Below the pieces are notes generated by a model. It worked only from the letters and a program-made list of their open reading frames with translations, was not told the DNA's origin and did no database searches. Source: Anniella stebbinsi (Eukaryota; Chordata; Lepidosauria; Squamata; Anniellidae). From it: a DNA stretch of 64,000 bases. The stretch is taken from assembly GCA_029215795.1 (NCBI GenBank), contig JARDYH010000001.1, positions 193,447,654 to 193,511,653 of the forward strand. The letters are read 5' to 3'. The position numbers and the translations under genes were made by a program. Below, piece after piece: positions 10,399 through 22,190 of the stretch (the stretch's first letter is position 1; each line of letters begins with the position of its first letter).

Positions 10399-11084
10399 TA
10401 GGTTGGAGGTAACGGTAGTTTCCTCTTTCCAATTTTTTAGCATGAGTTGACATTTCTGTCAATTCACAGCAGAGTATACTTTTCCACTCTTAAGCATGGT
10501 TAGACATGTGTCGTTCTTTATATACATCATCACCATCAGCAGCAGCAGTAGTAATACTGGAAACAGTAGTTTTCTTACGATTAGATACCTTTGCAATATT
10601 AGAAGGCTGAGATAGAAAACGTAGGATGTTTGTAGCATACCAGTGGTATATATTCCACTATGTCCGGACATAATGCTAAAGCGTAGCTTAGTGAGACATT
10701 CACAGGCATCTGCAAACCTCAAGAATGCCTGCTCCCTATGTCTCTCTCTCCCCCCCCCCCTTTCCTCCTTTCTTTGTGTGAACCACAGTTGAAATCTCCT
10801 AAACACACTTAGTTTTATGTTGGATGTGAACCCAGCAAACTATGGTTTGTGTAATGAATTACGTAGATATCATTAGTTTACCTAATTGATTCCAAATACA
10901 GAATGTAGGTTTGCTTGCTATTGAATGTAAACAGGGATGGGGAGTGGGGGGGGGGGTTGGGGGGCTGAAAATATTGAGGGCATTTTCACATGTCTTTTAT
11001 ATCTGTCTTAATGTTTGTGTTAATATTCAATCATTGGTTATTTGGAAAAGAGACCAAAGGAGAGCCATTTATATTGGTTTTTTA
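10399..11084. other. No gene recognised
   Basis: No exon recognised. Short poly-C (10750-10760) and poly-G (10940-10962) tracts are present. Confidence 0.4.
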
Positions 11085-11171
11085 ACACTCAACATTTTTA
11101 ATTTTTGTAACCCGCCCAGAGAGCTTTGGCTATGGGGCGGTATATAAATGGAATAAATAATAAATAATAAT
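11085..11171 (+). mobile_element. LINE 3' tail
   Basis: The block CCCGCCCAGAGAGC, followed by GGCTATGGGGCGGTATATAAA and then AATAAATAATAAATAATAAT, is a characteristic 3' terminus of an L2/CR1-group LINE in squamate DNA. The complementary block is at 34305 and a diverged one at 45447. Severely 5'-truncated. Confidence 0.6.
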
Positions 11172-12823
11172 CATTTGTAAGGTGATTTGCATGAACCAAG
11201 AGCCACTTTAGTCCACAAACATCAACATGCCCCTAGCCGTATTGGTCTCTGTAATAACCTTGGCAGAGTAGCAGCTGGATAAGTAGAAAAGTCTTGCTCG
11301 GGTGAAAAAGGGTACACACAGGGTCTAGTGCTGACGTGAAAGTTCATGGCTCCAATTTGGGGAAAGGATTGCCCAAAACTCTGCTGCAGCTCTGATGGCT
11401 CTTTCCGCTGCTGATCATGGTTGTAGGGGGAGGTCTTTCAAAGAGCCATTCATTCCTCTCTTCTAAACATTGCTGCCTTTTTCTGCCCTGTCCCTGATGG
11501 CATCCATCCTGAAGCCAAATCAGAGTGAGGGCAAGGAATATGAAGCAATGCTTCCTGCCCTCACTCTGGAGTCTTCTCCTAACCCTACAGGCTGAAAATG
11601 GGATGGGGAACCTAGGGAAAGGGTTGCAGTTTAACTCAGCTCTATTAGGGGCAGACCCCGAGACGGCTGTATACGAATGTTTTCTTTCGTATACAGCCTA
11701 ATAGTAAGAGCTGCCTAATAGTAAGCACTACCGTAGCAATACTTCCTTTCTAGCAGCTACATAATTTATCAGAAACATCTTTCTTTTAGATCTTAAATTG
11801 ATTTTGGATGGGGGAGGGGGGATTTCTATTTCAAATTTGTTGAAAAATGTGGAGGTGCCTTATAATGTATTTTTAAAATTAATTTGGGATGTACAATCTA
11901 CCTTATCCTGAGCTTAACACAGGTACCGATTCAAGTAACAAGCTACACAACAAATGAAATTACAGTAAAAAATGATGCACCTAACAAAACAAATTCATTC
12001 ACAGCTTGAAACCAGCGTATTGGCTGTAGTACGACAAGTTAGGATTGAAATGGCTGAGAGCGCATGGGTGATTTTTCAGTCCCCCATTTCTAGAGATTAC
12101 TCTCTGCAGCTCCCAAACAGCTGCACCCTGAAAATCAGTGGACCCTCCAGAGTCCAGAACAACTTTCCAGTGTAACCCTTCCCACATTGCATGCATGTCT
12201 GGAAGCAGTTTGATCCTGACCAATAAGGCAAGGACTTGAGCCATTGTGTTGATTATGTCTGTAGCTACGTTTACTGCCTGTAGCTACGTTTAGAAAATTA
12301 TTGTCCTATTTGTTTACACGGCATTGGTTACTTTTAGGAAACGGTGAGACTAAGGAACAAACTGCTGACTTTCTGACAGCTCTCTCCATCAGTTTCTGTC
12401 ACTCATGTATCTACCTTTGGAGAACAAAATAAGTTTGACTTATCATGTTGAGATTATATATAGTGTGCCAAACTCTCAGGCACACGTTCCCATACCTTTA
12501 AGTGTCCGCAGAATTATTTTAGAGAAGAAAGGATAAAACAAGCACATACCAAAAGAAAATCATATTTGTTGCATTTGGTAGAGCTTACCACTTTAAAGAG
12601 TTGATTTCCTATTGTAAAAGGAAGCACAGTGGTAGCTTCTCCTCTGCTAGAAATATAGCCCACGTCAGAGCCAAGTTGAAGGAAAATAACCCCTTCTTTC
12701 CAAACTGCCTCCTTGATGTCATCAGATTCTACAGGTACTCTGCTGTCGCTGTGTTCTACACCGTTATTAAGTGCAATGATTTGCTATAGTGAAGACAGTG
12801 CTTAGTTACCCATTTAGTTCATA
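11172..12823. other. No gene recognised
   Basis: A short hairpin occurs near 11668-11705 (CGTATACAG and its near complement around TTTTCTTTCG). Otherwise no exon, RNA gene or transposon terminus was recognised. Confidence 0.4.
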
Positions 12824-12831
12824 ATGTAAAC

Positions 12832-13109
12832 CAAGGTAGGCAACCTTTTTTGACCATGGACACCTTTGGCCATTTGAGGAACTGTCCTGGACACCCCCAC
12901 AAAATGGCTGCCTTGGGAAACATAGCAAAGGACAAATAACCTGCCCAAAAATCTTAGTACAAGGCGGAGGTGAGGCCTGAACTTCAACACACTAAACAAC
13001 TCCTTTGAACACACAGTCAACACCAACAGAAACTAGGGCACCTTGGCAGTCTCCAAGAAAGGTGTCTGGGGCACATTGGTGCCCACAGGTGACACATTGC
13101 CTGTCCCTG
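12832..13109. mobile_element. hAT (Charlie-like) non-autonomous element
   Basis: The 8-bp ATGTAAAC flanks it exactly (12824-12831 and 13110-13117). Left end CAAGGTAGGCAACC and right end TTGCCTGTCCCTG are imperfect inverted repeats of the CAGGGRYAGGCAA type found at hAT termini. Length 278 bp, no transposase frame. Internal AAAATGGCTGCC and GACACCTTTGGCC motifs are typical of such elements by my recollection. Confidence 0.78.
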
Positions 13110-13117
13110 ATGTAAAC

Positions 13118-14150
13118 ACATTACACAGAATCTGTGGTCAGCAAAGCATTGTCATCTAGTTTCCAAACTGGGCAGCAGGCCTCCTAATGCCAATGTGGGC
13201 TTGAGTTCAGACCGGACTTGTTTCCTCCATACACTTTTTTAAGAACTCCAACCAACACAGTACCTATCCACCACAAACTGGTAAAATCTTGACAACACAG
13301 TCCTTCTGGAATATTATCATTTCTGGACTTAATGCTGAGATGTGATGAAAACATTTGTCATTTCGGTGGGGACACCAACACTTGGAGCTCAAGACTGTCA
13401 TCCCAGAGAAAGCTCCACTGTTGATAGGCAAAAGAAACATATCATTGTAGGCGCCGCTATTCAACTGTCATAGAACATAAAAAAATGGAAAATGAAATAA
13501 AATATTAAGAATGAAAACCCTTTCAATTTTGACACATCCAAACATCTTTGAAATATTCTGAAAAGGAATAAAGTAGAGTGAGACATTGTAACCCATGATC
13601 ATCACCTCTGCCCTGTAGGCTTGTAGGATCTACTTTGTGTTTTTCATTGGAATCTTGAGATCCACCAGGTGTGCGATAGTGGCTCAGGTAAGTGGACATA
13701 CAAATTACAAAACAGTGCCTCTGAGCACAGCCCAGGAATTTGCAATCCATTTGAGAACCAAGCCGACAGGTCCTTTCACACAACCATACGCTCCTAGTCC
13801 CCCCCCCCCCACTCCAATGTTCTTTTTCAGCAAAGTAATTTAGGGGGAAATCACTTTGTTGTTGTTGCTATTGGTAAGCAACGGGGAGTCCAAAATTCAG
13901 TAGATTCCACTCTATAATTCCTGCTGCAGAGGATTTCATTTGACATTGAAATTGGACAAGATGGGGTGGAAGGCTTTCTGAGGGCTTTCTTTTCAATACA
14001 GACAAGGTTAAACGGTTTAAAAGTAGTGTACTCTGTTTTCTCTTAATAATTCTATTACTTGCATGATGTGTTAAAAAACAACAACACCCAATGACCCAGA
14101 AATATTTTTTAAAAGACAGACACCAGAGCACAAAGTAAAATGTCCAGCTA
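13118..14150. other. No gene; a low-copy repeat at about 13600-13690
   Basis: GGCTTGTAGGATCTACTTTG and the following 70 bases resemble 41335-41415 in the same orientation, so a dispersed repeat is present. No exon recognised. A poly-C run lies at 13799-13811. Confidence 0.4.
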
Positions 14151-14496
14151 ACTAAGAGTAGGCTGACCATATGAAAAGAGGACAGGGCTCATGTAACTTT
14201 AACAGTGGCAGAGAAAAGGGAATTTCAGCCAGAGTCATTTGTATGCAATTAGTACCTGGTGAAATTCCCTCTTCATCACAACAGTTAAAGTTGCAGGGGC
14301 CCTGCCTTCTTTTGTATATGGTCACTCTAGTATAATGCCTGCAACTTTAACTGTTGTGATGAGGAGGGAATTTCACCAGGTACTAATTGCATACAAATGA
14401 CTCCAGCTGAAATTCACCTTTGTCTACAACTGTTAAAGTTACATCAGCTCTGTCCTCCTTTTCATATAGACTAGGGATAGACTAGGGATTCTATTA

Positions 14497-15033
14497 GTGT
14501 ACCGGCCACCCCGCTGCCTATCAGACTCCCTGGCCGAGCTCACGGAACTGGTCTCAGAGCTGGTGTTGGATTCGCCCAGGCTCTTGGTCCTGGGTGATTT
14601 CAACATCCCATTCGAGGCCGGTTTGTCAGGTGGAGTTCGGGAGATCATGGCATCCATGACAAACATGGGCCTATCCCAATTGGTCTCTGGACCCACACAT
14701 TCAGCAGGTCACACCCTTGATGCTGTTTTCAGTTCCGAACAGACGGATCTGTGGGCGGAGGTATTGAATACCTCCGAATTGTCATGGACAGACCATTTTC
14801 TGGTCAGGGTTAGTATCACGGCTACCACTCGTCCCTGCAGGGGTGGCGGACCTATTAAGATGGTCCGCCCTCAAAGGCTGATGGATCCTGTAGAAGCCCT
14901 GGTCAATAGATGGAATCAAGACCTAACTAGGGCTATCAACACGATCGCCCCTAAACGTCCTCTCCAGCCCGCTTCTAATAGGGCGCCCTGGTATACAGAA
15001 GACCTCAGGGAGTTGAAGCGGAAAGGACGATGA
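14497..15033 (+). pseudogene. L2 endonuclease, C-terminal part (remnant)
   Basis: The frame encodes the second half of an apurinic-like endonuclease. LLVLGDFNIPF is the GDFN metal-binding motif, and SWTDHFLVRVSI near the middle corresponds to the catalytic (S)DH motif close to the domain end. It ends at an in-frame TGA at 15031-15033 after KRKGR. The same frame resumes downstream, so the stop is a disabling mutation, not a natural end. The enzyme would nick target DNA for target-primed reverse transcription. Confidence 0.82.
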
Positions 15034-16243
15034 CTGGAGCGCCGATGGTGGAAAACTCGACTTATATCCGACAAGACACGACATAGAGAACATCTTCATT
15101 TCTATGGAGTGGCAATACGTGCAGCGAAGAAAGCTTTCTTCTCTGCACGCATTGCATCTGCGAATTCACATCCAGCAGAACTGTTCAGGGTGGTGAGGGG
15201 TCTAACCCAGGCTCCTTCTCCCCTGAATCCGATTTTAGAGCCTTCAGTAGTTCGCTGTGATGCTTTTAACGATCATTTCTCAGATAAAATCTCTCAGATA
15301 AGAGCTGACTTAGATGCCATTGTTATAGCAGAGGCTGACAGCGGAGTGTCCAGTGACTCCGCGAGTAGGATTACACTTGATCAGTTTCAGTTGGTGAGTA
15401 CCGAGGATGTGGACAAGGTACTTGGATGTGTGAGAAAGACGACTTGCCCTCTCGATCCCTGTCCTTCCTGGCTGGTCATCCAGGGAGGAGATGCAGTTAG
15501 ATCACATCTACAACATATTATTAATGCATCTCTCAGGGAGGGGAGCTTTCCATCATGTTTAAAAGAGGCGGTGGTAAGGCCGCTTCTAAAAAAGCCTCCC
15601 TGGATCCCCTGGACCTTAATAACTACAGGCCAGTATCAAATCTTCCATTTTTGGGCAAGGTGATCGAGAGAGCTGTTGCCTTTCAACTCCAGGCAGTCTT
15701 GGATGACACTGATTTTCTAGACCCATTTCAAACCGGCTTCAGAGCAGGATACGGAGTTGAGACCGCTTTGGTCGCCTTAGTAGATGATCTACGCCTCAGT
15801 ATCGACAGGAGGAGTGTGTCCCTGCTGGTACTTCTGGACCTCTCAGCAGCTTTCGATACCATCAACCATGGTATCCTTCTGGAATACCTGGGGGAATTGG
15901 GAATCGGGGGCACTGTGCTTCAGTGGTTCCGATCCTATCTCTTGGGCAGGTTCCAGATGGTGATGCTGCTCTTCAAAAAAGGAGTTGCTATGTGGTGTAC
16001 CACAAGGTGCCATCCTTTCCCCAATGCTGTTTAACATTTACATGAAACTGCTGGGAGAGATCATCTGGAGGCATGGGGCGGTGTGCTATCAATATGCTGA
16101 TGACACCCAAATATATTTCTCTATGCCTTCAACAACATCGTCAGCTAAGGATAGTGTGTCTCCTCTGAATGAATGCTTGGAGGCGGTAATGGACTGGATG
16201 AGGAAAAACAAATTGAAACTGAATCCAGACAAGACGGAGGTGC
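15034..16243 (+). pseudogene. L2 reverse transcriptase (frameshifted remnant)
   Basis: Three frame segments read as one polymerase. Up to about 15600 the frame gives the linker and the start of RT (TTCPLDPCPSWLV, VVRPLLKK). The second frame gives NYRPVSNLPFLGKVIERAV, then LLVLLDLSAAFDTINH, the first catalytic Asp motif. The first frame then resumes with GVPQGAILSPMLFNIY and QYADDTQIYFS, the YADD catalytic motif at about 16094-16105. Two frameshifts, near 15600 and 15970, inactivate it. The order and spacing fit L2-clade RT. Confidence 0.87.
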
Positions 16244-16921
16244 TTGCTGTCAAAGGCCCCAACCTGGTTTTGGAGGTGTGTCAACCAGTTCTGGATGGGG
16301 TTACACCCCCCCCCGAAAGACTGTGTTCGCAGCTTGGGGGTACTCCTGGATCCGTCGCTCCAGATGACAGCTCAGATTGATGCGACGGCCAGGAGTGCCT
16401 ACTATCAGTTTCGGCTGATACGCCAGCTGCACCCCTTCCTAGAGTTGGAAGACCTAAAGACGGTAGTGCACTCACTGGTAACTCCAAGGCTCGACTTCTG
16501 CAATGCACTGTACATAGGGCTACCTTTGTGCCTAGTCCGGAAACTTCAACTTGTTCAAAATATGGCAGCCAGGTTGGTCACCGGTACATCTAGGGGTGAC
16601 CACATTACACCAGTTTTAAAATCACTTCACTGGCTGCCAGTCAGTTTCCGGGCGAAGTATAAAGTGTTGGTTATTACCTTTAAAGCCCTACATGGTTTGG
16701 GCCCAGGCTACCTACGGGATCGCCTTCTCCCGTACAATCCGCCCCGCACTCTTAGGTCCTCTGGGAAGAACGTACTCAAGCCGGCCAGAACTAGGCTGGC
16801 GAGTGTTACCCAGAGGACCTTCTGTTCTATGTCTCGCAGACTATGGAATGGTCTGCCGGAGGAGGTTAGACAAATTGGCAGTCTTCATGAATCCGGCAGG
16901 CCTATCCGGATGAATTTTTAA
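16244..16921 (+). pseudogene. L2 ORF2 C-terminal region (remnant)
   Basis: The frame contains a conserved post-RT region: LDFCNALYIGLP, LQLVQNMAARLV, LHWLPVSFRAKYKVLVITFK and LWNGLPEEVR. This follows directly after the polymerase in L2-group proteins. The stretch just before it (16244-16370) is out of frame with the YADD segment, another frameshift. The homologous region on the minus strand is at 49193-49603. Confidence 0.82.
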
Positions 16922-17030
16922 ATGTTTTAATGATGTGTTTCTCTGTTTTTAATTTATTTTAACTTTGTCATGCTTGTATTTGCATTGTGTTCCCTGCCTC
17001 GATCCGTAGGGGGAGGCGGGTTATAAATAA

Positions 17031-17031
17031 A

Positions 17032-17066
<35 letters not shown>
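17031..17066 (+). repeat. (TTA)n terminal repeat of L2
   Basis: Roughly twelve trinucleotides form the LINE 3' terminus, directly against the resumed family A end. Trinucleotide tails also end the L2 fragments at 4592, 28548 and 48877. Confidence 0.8.
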
Positions 17067-17069
<3 letters not shown>

Positions 17070-17548
17070 GGTCAGCCTAACTAAGAGTATTTCCTCTTTT
17101 TTATTGTCTTATAGTACATAAAGAACTGTAGTAATGTTGACAACACGGAACAATTAAAAAAGGAAAGATATTTTTGCCCTCTGCATGCATCTCTAGTTCA
17201 CAGGCAAATTTAATTATTTGTAACGAAGTAGCTAGCTAATCCTGTTGCAAATTGCAAAGAAAAAATAATTAAAGGCATGTGCAAGGTTTTCCTTTTGAAA
17301 AATAAAGGGCAGAATTATTAAGAAAAAGAAACATGGTTTTAGAAGTGGCTTTGGAGCTTACTCCAAGTCTAGTAAACAACAGCTTAGCCTGAAACACTGA
17401 TCTGAAGGCAAAATGTAGTCAGTCGGTCGGTTACTATTGTGGCTTTCAAACAATTCTATGGAACTTCCAGATTTTCCCAGTTGGTTATAAGCAATTCTGC
17501 AACAAGGTTGGCAAAAATAAAAACAATAGCAGTATCAGATGACTTAAA

Positions 17549-17680
17549 CCAGGGTTGGGGAAGCTGCGGCCTTCTCTGTGTCAGAATGCAACTCCAACCA
17601 GCCCTGGCCATTGGCCATGCTAGCTGAGGCTGATGTGAGTTGGTCTAATGCTATCTTCAAGGCAACAATTCTCCACCCTT
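17549..17680. mobile_element. Family D hAT-like element with exact duplication
   Basis: GACTTAAA flanks it at 17541-17548 and 17681-17688. The termini CCAGGGTTGGGGAAG and CTCCACCCTT are imperfect inverted repeats of the CAGGG type. The interior has CAACTCCAACCAGCCC and a GGCCATTGGCCATGC core. This copy shows that family D moves with an 8-bp duplication, as hAT elements do. No coding capacity. Confidence 0.75.
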
Positions 17681-17688
17681 GACTTAAA

Positions 17689-18531
17689 TTGTGTAATTCC
17701 CTCTTTGCTTGAAAGGTGTATAATTGCCAAGCAGGCTTTTAAACCATCCAAGTTTATAAGGTCCTTCATTGCAAACATTTGAAAGATTCCAACATGGTGT
17801 TGACCACCTGGCTTCTAGCACACAAACAACACCACAACTCCTCATCAGGAGCAGCTCCAGCAAACCCATCTGTCTCCTATACAGGTCCAACCCCCCCCCC
17901 CCCAGCAGAGGAGGGTTCCAGCTGGTATTCCCCACCCGCCCACTTCTTTTAATCAAAAGCCTGCCACACAGAGAACTAGATCAAACCTCCATGCTTTCTG
18001 TGCCAAAGACCAATTAGAGCTGTGTATATCATGACTGGACTTCAGAAACACACAAGGTGCAAGGAAACTTTTTTCAGAATTTCTACATTTAATATGGCAT
18101 TGAAGTTTTCTCCAGATGAATTAATCAGCTCACAATTTACAATATACTTGGCTATTTGGCCTTATTTAATTGAGCAATACACCTCTGAAAATTTAGAGTA
18201 TTAAAGAAGGGGATTGTTTTTCTTGTGATATTAGATTTATTTTGGTAGACAGTATTTTTAAGTTGTGATCTTTTCAGAGATCCATTTTCACTGCTTTTCC
18301 TGCTGTTATTGCCATTTTCTGTTTTATTGCAGGACTGCAGTACCTCTGGCCTAGAGGACTAATTCCCGAAGCCCTCGGCCCTGGCCCCACACCTCTGCTC
18401 TGATGAAGGAGCAAAAGGAACTCACCCTCATGCCCTTCCCAATGGTAGAAGGCGCAGGACAGGTGAAGTGCTGGTGACTGAGGCATAAGGTGGACCATCC
18501 ACCTGATGCTTTGGCTGTGATGGCTTCACTG
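17689..18531. other. No gene recognised
   Basis: A poly-C tract at 17890-17903 and A/T-rich sequence. No exon or RNA gene recognised. Confidence 0.4.
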
Positions 18532-18539
18532 TCCCTGGG

Positions 18540-18859
18540 TAGGGTGACCAGATAAAATCCAGGTCAGGGCTCATGTAACTTTAACAGTTGTAGAGAAAAG
18601 GGAATTTCAGCCAGGGTCATTTGTATGCCATTAGTTCCTGGTGATATTCCCTCTTCATCACAACAGTTAAAGTTGCAGGGGCCCTGCCTTCTTTTGTATA
18701 TGGTCACTCTAGTATAGTGCCTGCACCTTTAACTGTTGTGATGAAGAGGGAATTTCACCAGGAACTACTTGCATACAAATGACACTGGCTGAAATTCCCT
18801 TTTCTCTACAACTGTTAAAGTTACATGAGCCCTGACCTGGATTTGATCTGGTCAGCCTA
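18540..18859 (+). mobile_element. Family A MITE, copy 7
   Basis: TAGGGTGACCAGATAAAATCC to the complementary GATTTGATCTGGTCAGCCTA, 320 bp. TCCCTGGG flanks it exactly (18532-18539 and 18860-18867). It carries the AAAATCCAGGTCAGGG arm variant of copy 2 in both arms. Confidence 0.9.
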
Positions 18860-18867
18860 TCCCTGGG

Positions 18868-20339
18868 GCTTTTCTGACCAGGAGAATCCACATACAACAA
18901 AGCTTTGCCCCTGGCCAAAGTACGAGGTGGAGGACCCACCAAGTGCATTGGCCAGGGAGCAAACGGCATTAGATGGTATGCCGATGCCCCCTTATGTCAA
19001 GGGCATGACCATGACCATCTGACATAAATTAGCCTGCAGAGGCCATGAGGGGTCATTTGGCCACCCACACCTATATTTTTCTGCACCCTTATTTTATTAG
19101 ATTTTTAGTCATTTTGTTGTAATGTTTATTTTAAATGGTGTAAGTGGCCCTGAGTTTGCTTTTGCCCACAAGAGTGGACAATACATTTTACCATAAGTAA
19201 TATATACATGCATGCATATATATTGGGGCAAAGAATAATGTATGCAGTGCTGGATTCCAAAATCTGTCAGGAGGAACAGGATGACAACCCCAACTGAGAA
19301 AGCCATTCAGTTGTGAAACTGCCTTCCCAACTTAGATGTGTGTGTATTGTTCACATGGTTATCACTAGCTGAGTATTGTAAGCTGAACGGTTCCCCACTA
19401 AAAACAACAACCAGTATGAACCAGGATTGGTTGGATCCCAGCCTAGGCAGACCATCCATTCGACCCAGTAGGATGGTCCTTAACATAGGCTTGTGAAAAT
19501 GCAGTTCTGCATTTGTTCCCCTACAGAAATGATAGTTGCAAATGAGAAGAAACACTTCCCTTTTGATCTCAAAGAAGACCATTGGCGGTTTCTATTCTCA
19601 GTGAATCAATACTAATCAAGCGCGATTATCAACTCGGAACAGCTGCAAGCCATCAGGCGGGGCTTGATTCAATTGCACTTTAGTGATGACACTGTAAGCC
19701 AATACATTCTGAAGACATTCTTTATTAAAAAAAAAAGAAAAATCTAAGTTTTGGACAGGAATGTCATACGTAACACATTTGCAAGACAGGGCTTTCCACC
19801 TACACAAAGGCACAGCATGGGACTAGTCAACCAATATAGAATATTTATCATTGTCAATTTCAATTTAGCTTCAGTCTTTGAGAAATCGGCTCCATAAGCC
19901 TTGCAAAGCAGGTTGTGTTTCTTTCAGCAATATTGTCTTCCTGTCTAAATCCTTAGGGGGAATTCTAGGTAGACGAGAATGGATACAGAGATTGGGCCAT
20001 GTAGAAACTCTTAGCAGGAATGCAATGTGCACTAGTTCCTCATCAATCCATTGTTACTGTAACCCAATGGGTTGAGGGTCAAACTAGATGGGATGCCAAA
20101 TGTGTCATTAGAAGTCACACCACAGTTTTTGTTTTCTATATATTAACAGGCACAGGATCCCTGGTTTTTCATCGGTACTACAGCCATGGAGAAGGAAAGA
20201 CTAACTTTTTCCTCCCAGCTGCGATCTCAATAAAAATCTCCCTCCTTAAAAAAAACAAAAACCTTTCCTATTGGTGTCAATGCTTTTTATAAAAAATGAA
20301 ACACAGCTACAGTGAAGTCAGAGAAGAAGGAACCATCAG
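18868..20339. other. No gene recognised
   Basis: No exon recognised. Frames of 60-91 codons occur on both strands without domain content. Confidence 0.4.
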
Positions 20340-20572
20340 TAGGGTGACCATATGGAAAGGAGGACAGGGCTCCTGTATCTTTAACAGTTGTATAGAAAAG
20401 GAAATTCCAGTAGGTATCATTTGTATGCATGCAGCACCTGGTGAAATCCCATCTTCAGAACAGTTAAAGCTGCAGGATACAAAGGAGGGCAGGGATCCTG
20501 CAGCTTTAACTGTGATACTGAAGAGGGAATTTCACCTGGTGCTGCATGCCAATGACACCTGCTGAAATGTGG
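20340..20572. mobile_element. Family A MITE, copy 8, right end lost
   Basis: It begins TAGGGTGACCATATGG and follows the TGCATGCATGCAGCACC subfamily through the centre to CACCTGCTGAAATG. It then joins unrelated sequence, so the last 80 or so bases are deleted or replaced. The join lies beside the next repeat. Confidence 0.75.
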
Positions 20573-20830
20573 GTGAAATCCAATTGTGTGGGTGAAATCT
20601 AACATTATGCAAGTGGACGTCCACTTGCAGAACTGGACTTTCCCTTCCTGTCCTCTTCCTGTAGTCCTGCATGCCCTCTCCCAGATCTGCTCCAAAGGGT
20701 TTCTCAGCCCACTGGAGGAGATTTTAAGGGCATGCAGGCAGCTGCAGGAGGGAGGGGGAGACCGCCCCACCCCCTCATATATTGACAGGAACCACTCCAT
20801 CCATGGAAGAGGCTAATAAGATTGTATCCT
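20573..20830. repeat. Unclassified repeat with an 18-bp perfect palindrome
   Basis: CAAGTGGACGTCCACTTG (20610-20627) is a perfect palindrome. Downstream CTGCATGCCCTCTCCCAG and GGGCATGCAGGCAGCTGCAG form a partial inverted pair flanking a GGAGATT centre. Probably a MITE, but its ends were not fixed. Confidence 0.4.
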
Positions 20831-21499
20831 ATGTTCTTACTTTCAATCTTGCTTGGAAAGCCTATCCATACAAACACTAAAACATCCTATATTAGGTAAC
20901 TATGGCTAAAGAAATCAAAAACTTTACATGTCGCAAGAGTACATCATTCCAATCAGCTAACAAAAGGAACCGCATATGAGTCATGAAAGATCTAACTTTG
21001 AAGCATCATACCCAAGGATTTCTGTACAAATGCATAATCAAGAATACCTTGGGATTGTTGAATTCTATTCTTATTCTGAGGGTGGGCAGCTGATCTTTGG
21101 TATGCGATAATGGGAGTTGGGTGATTTTTTTTTTCAGCATTTACCAATCAAAGAATTCCAGAGAGAGTAATTATGCGAAATAGACCTTAGTTTGCCTGTC
21201 AGTAATTTGCTGAGTTGGCCATCTCAGCAATATTTGAATATGTCACATCCTTTCTGTATTGCAATCAACCTGACAAGCATGTGGAAGCAAATGTCAAAAT
21301 TTCCAGGAAAACGAAGACATTCATTGGCCTCATTAGCTGCAGAAATATAATGAAATAAGCCCAGCAAACACATAAGAGCAAAATGAATAGTGACTTCGAC
21401 AAGCAAGATTGGATCATGATAGAAGAGCAATGCTGAAACACCAAACAGAATACAGTAAGCACCTGATGTCAACCCACAGAAGCCCTTTGCACACAACAT

Positions 21500-22190
21500 G
21501 TGTTTTGTGACAGAACACTCTGGAGGCAGGATCACGCCCACGGTCTCCTTTTCCAACCTCTGTTCATTCCAAAGTCAAGGGTCAATCCAGGTAGTCAGAA
21601 AGTCCAGGGTCCAAAGTCCAGGGTCAAGCCAGGTAATCAGTCCACGATCTAGGAACAGTAAGCAGGCAGGAATACTAGATGCCATATACGTCGGTTGTTT
21701 CCAGCAAAAGAACTGCCTCCCCTTTTGAGTCTTTTATGCCTCGCCTGAGCCTGTACTTGCCTTTCCCCAGCTGTCTCGTATTACGAAACCTATCTACTTA
21801 AGGTTGGCGTCTGCTGCGCTGCATTTCTGTAATCGCAAACTCAGTCTTGTTGGTCGAATCTGCTCCGCACACTTCAGACGTCACCTTTGCTGAGGAATTA
21901 AAGGATGAACTTCTTTGGGCCCAGAATCTTCCTCGTTGGAGATGGGGGTGGAAGAGGGTGGCTTTCCTGGGGCTTTTCTGAGGAACTGCCCTGTCCCTCC
22001 TCCTCCTCTGGTAAGTCCTGGGGAATGGGCGAAGCTGCAGCCTCTGGAACTTCTTCTTCCTCCTCAGAGTAATATTCCTCAGATGGGGCCATGACACAAC
22101 CACAAGATGTAGTGATGGCCACCAATTTGGATGGCTTTAAAAGGGGGTTGTATAAATTTCTGGAGAAGAAGGCTATCATTGGCTACTAGT
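21500..22190. repeat. Probable LTR- or retroelement-derived segment
   Basis: Tandem AAGTCCAGGGTCAAGCCAGG-type units (about 21572-21650) are followed by a CT-rich stretch that, on the minus strand (22093-21898), encodes an acidic Ser/Glu/Pro-rich peptide (SEEEEEVPEAAA and EEEEGQGSSSEK). Such acidic, proline-rich sequence is seen in retroelement Gag-like proteins, but no zinc knuckle, protease or RT follows. Class uncertain, and it could also be a degraded host exon. Confidence 0.35.

Larger units (their letters stand above)
14468..17066 (+). mobile_element. L2-group LINE, 5'-truncated, degenerate
   Basis: About 2.6 kb in sense orientation: the C-terminal half of the endonuclease domain, reverse transcriptase, a C-terminal region, a short 3' UTR with the CCTCGATCCGTAGGGGGAGG block, and a terminal TTA trinucleotide repeat. 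It lies within the family A element between CATAT and ATATGG, so ATAT is the probable target duplication. The missing first half of the endonuclease indicates truncation on integration. Frameshifts and an in-frame stop make it inactive. Confidence 0.88.
14159..17079 (+). mobile_element. Family A MITE, copy 6, interrupted by a long L2
   Basis: Left part 14159-14467 and the right terminus after about 17065 (ATATGGTCAGCCTA) belong to one family A element. ACTAAGAG flanks the entire 2.9-kb composite exactly (14151-14158 and 17080-17087), proving that both fragments are one insertion later split by the LINE. The orientation of the asymmetric centre is plus. Confidence 0.9.

Noticed and set aside
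21898..22179. Acidic Glu/Ser/Pro-rich 93-codon minus frame as a host exon
   Set aside because: It lies between tandem short repeats and a CR1 end, with no splice-site support. It is kept only as a probable retroelement-derived segment.
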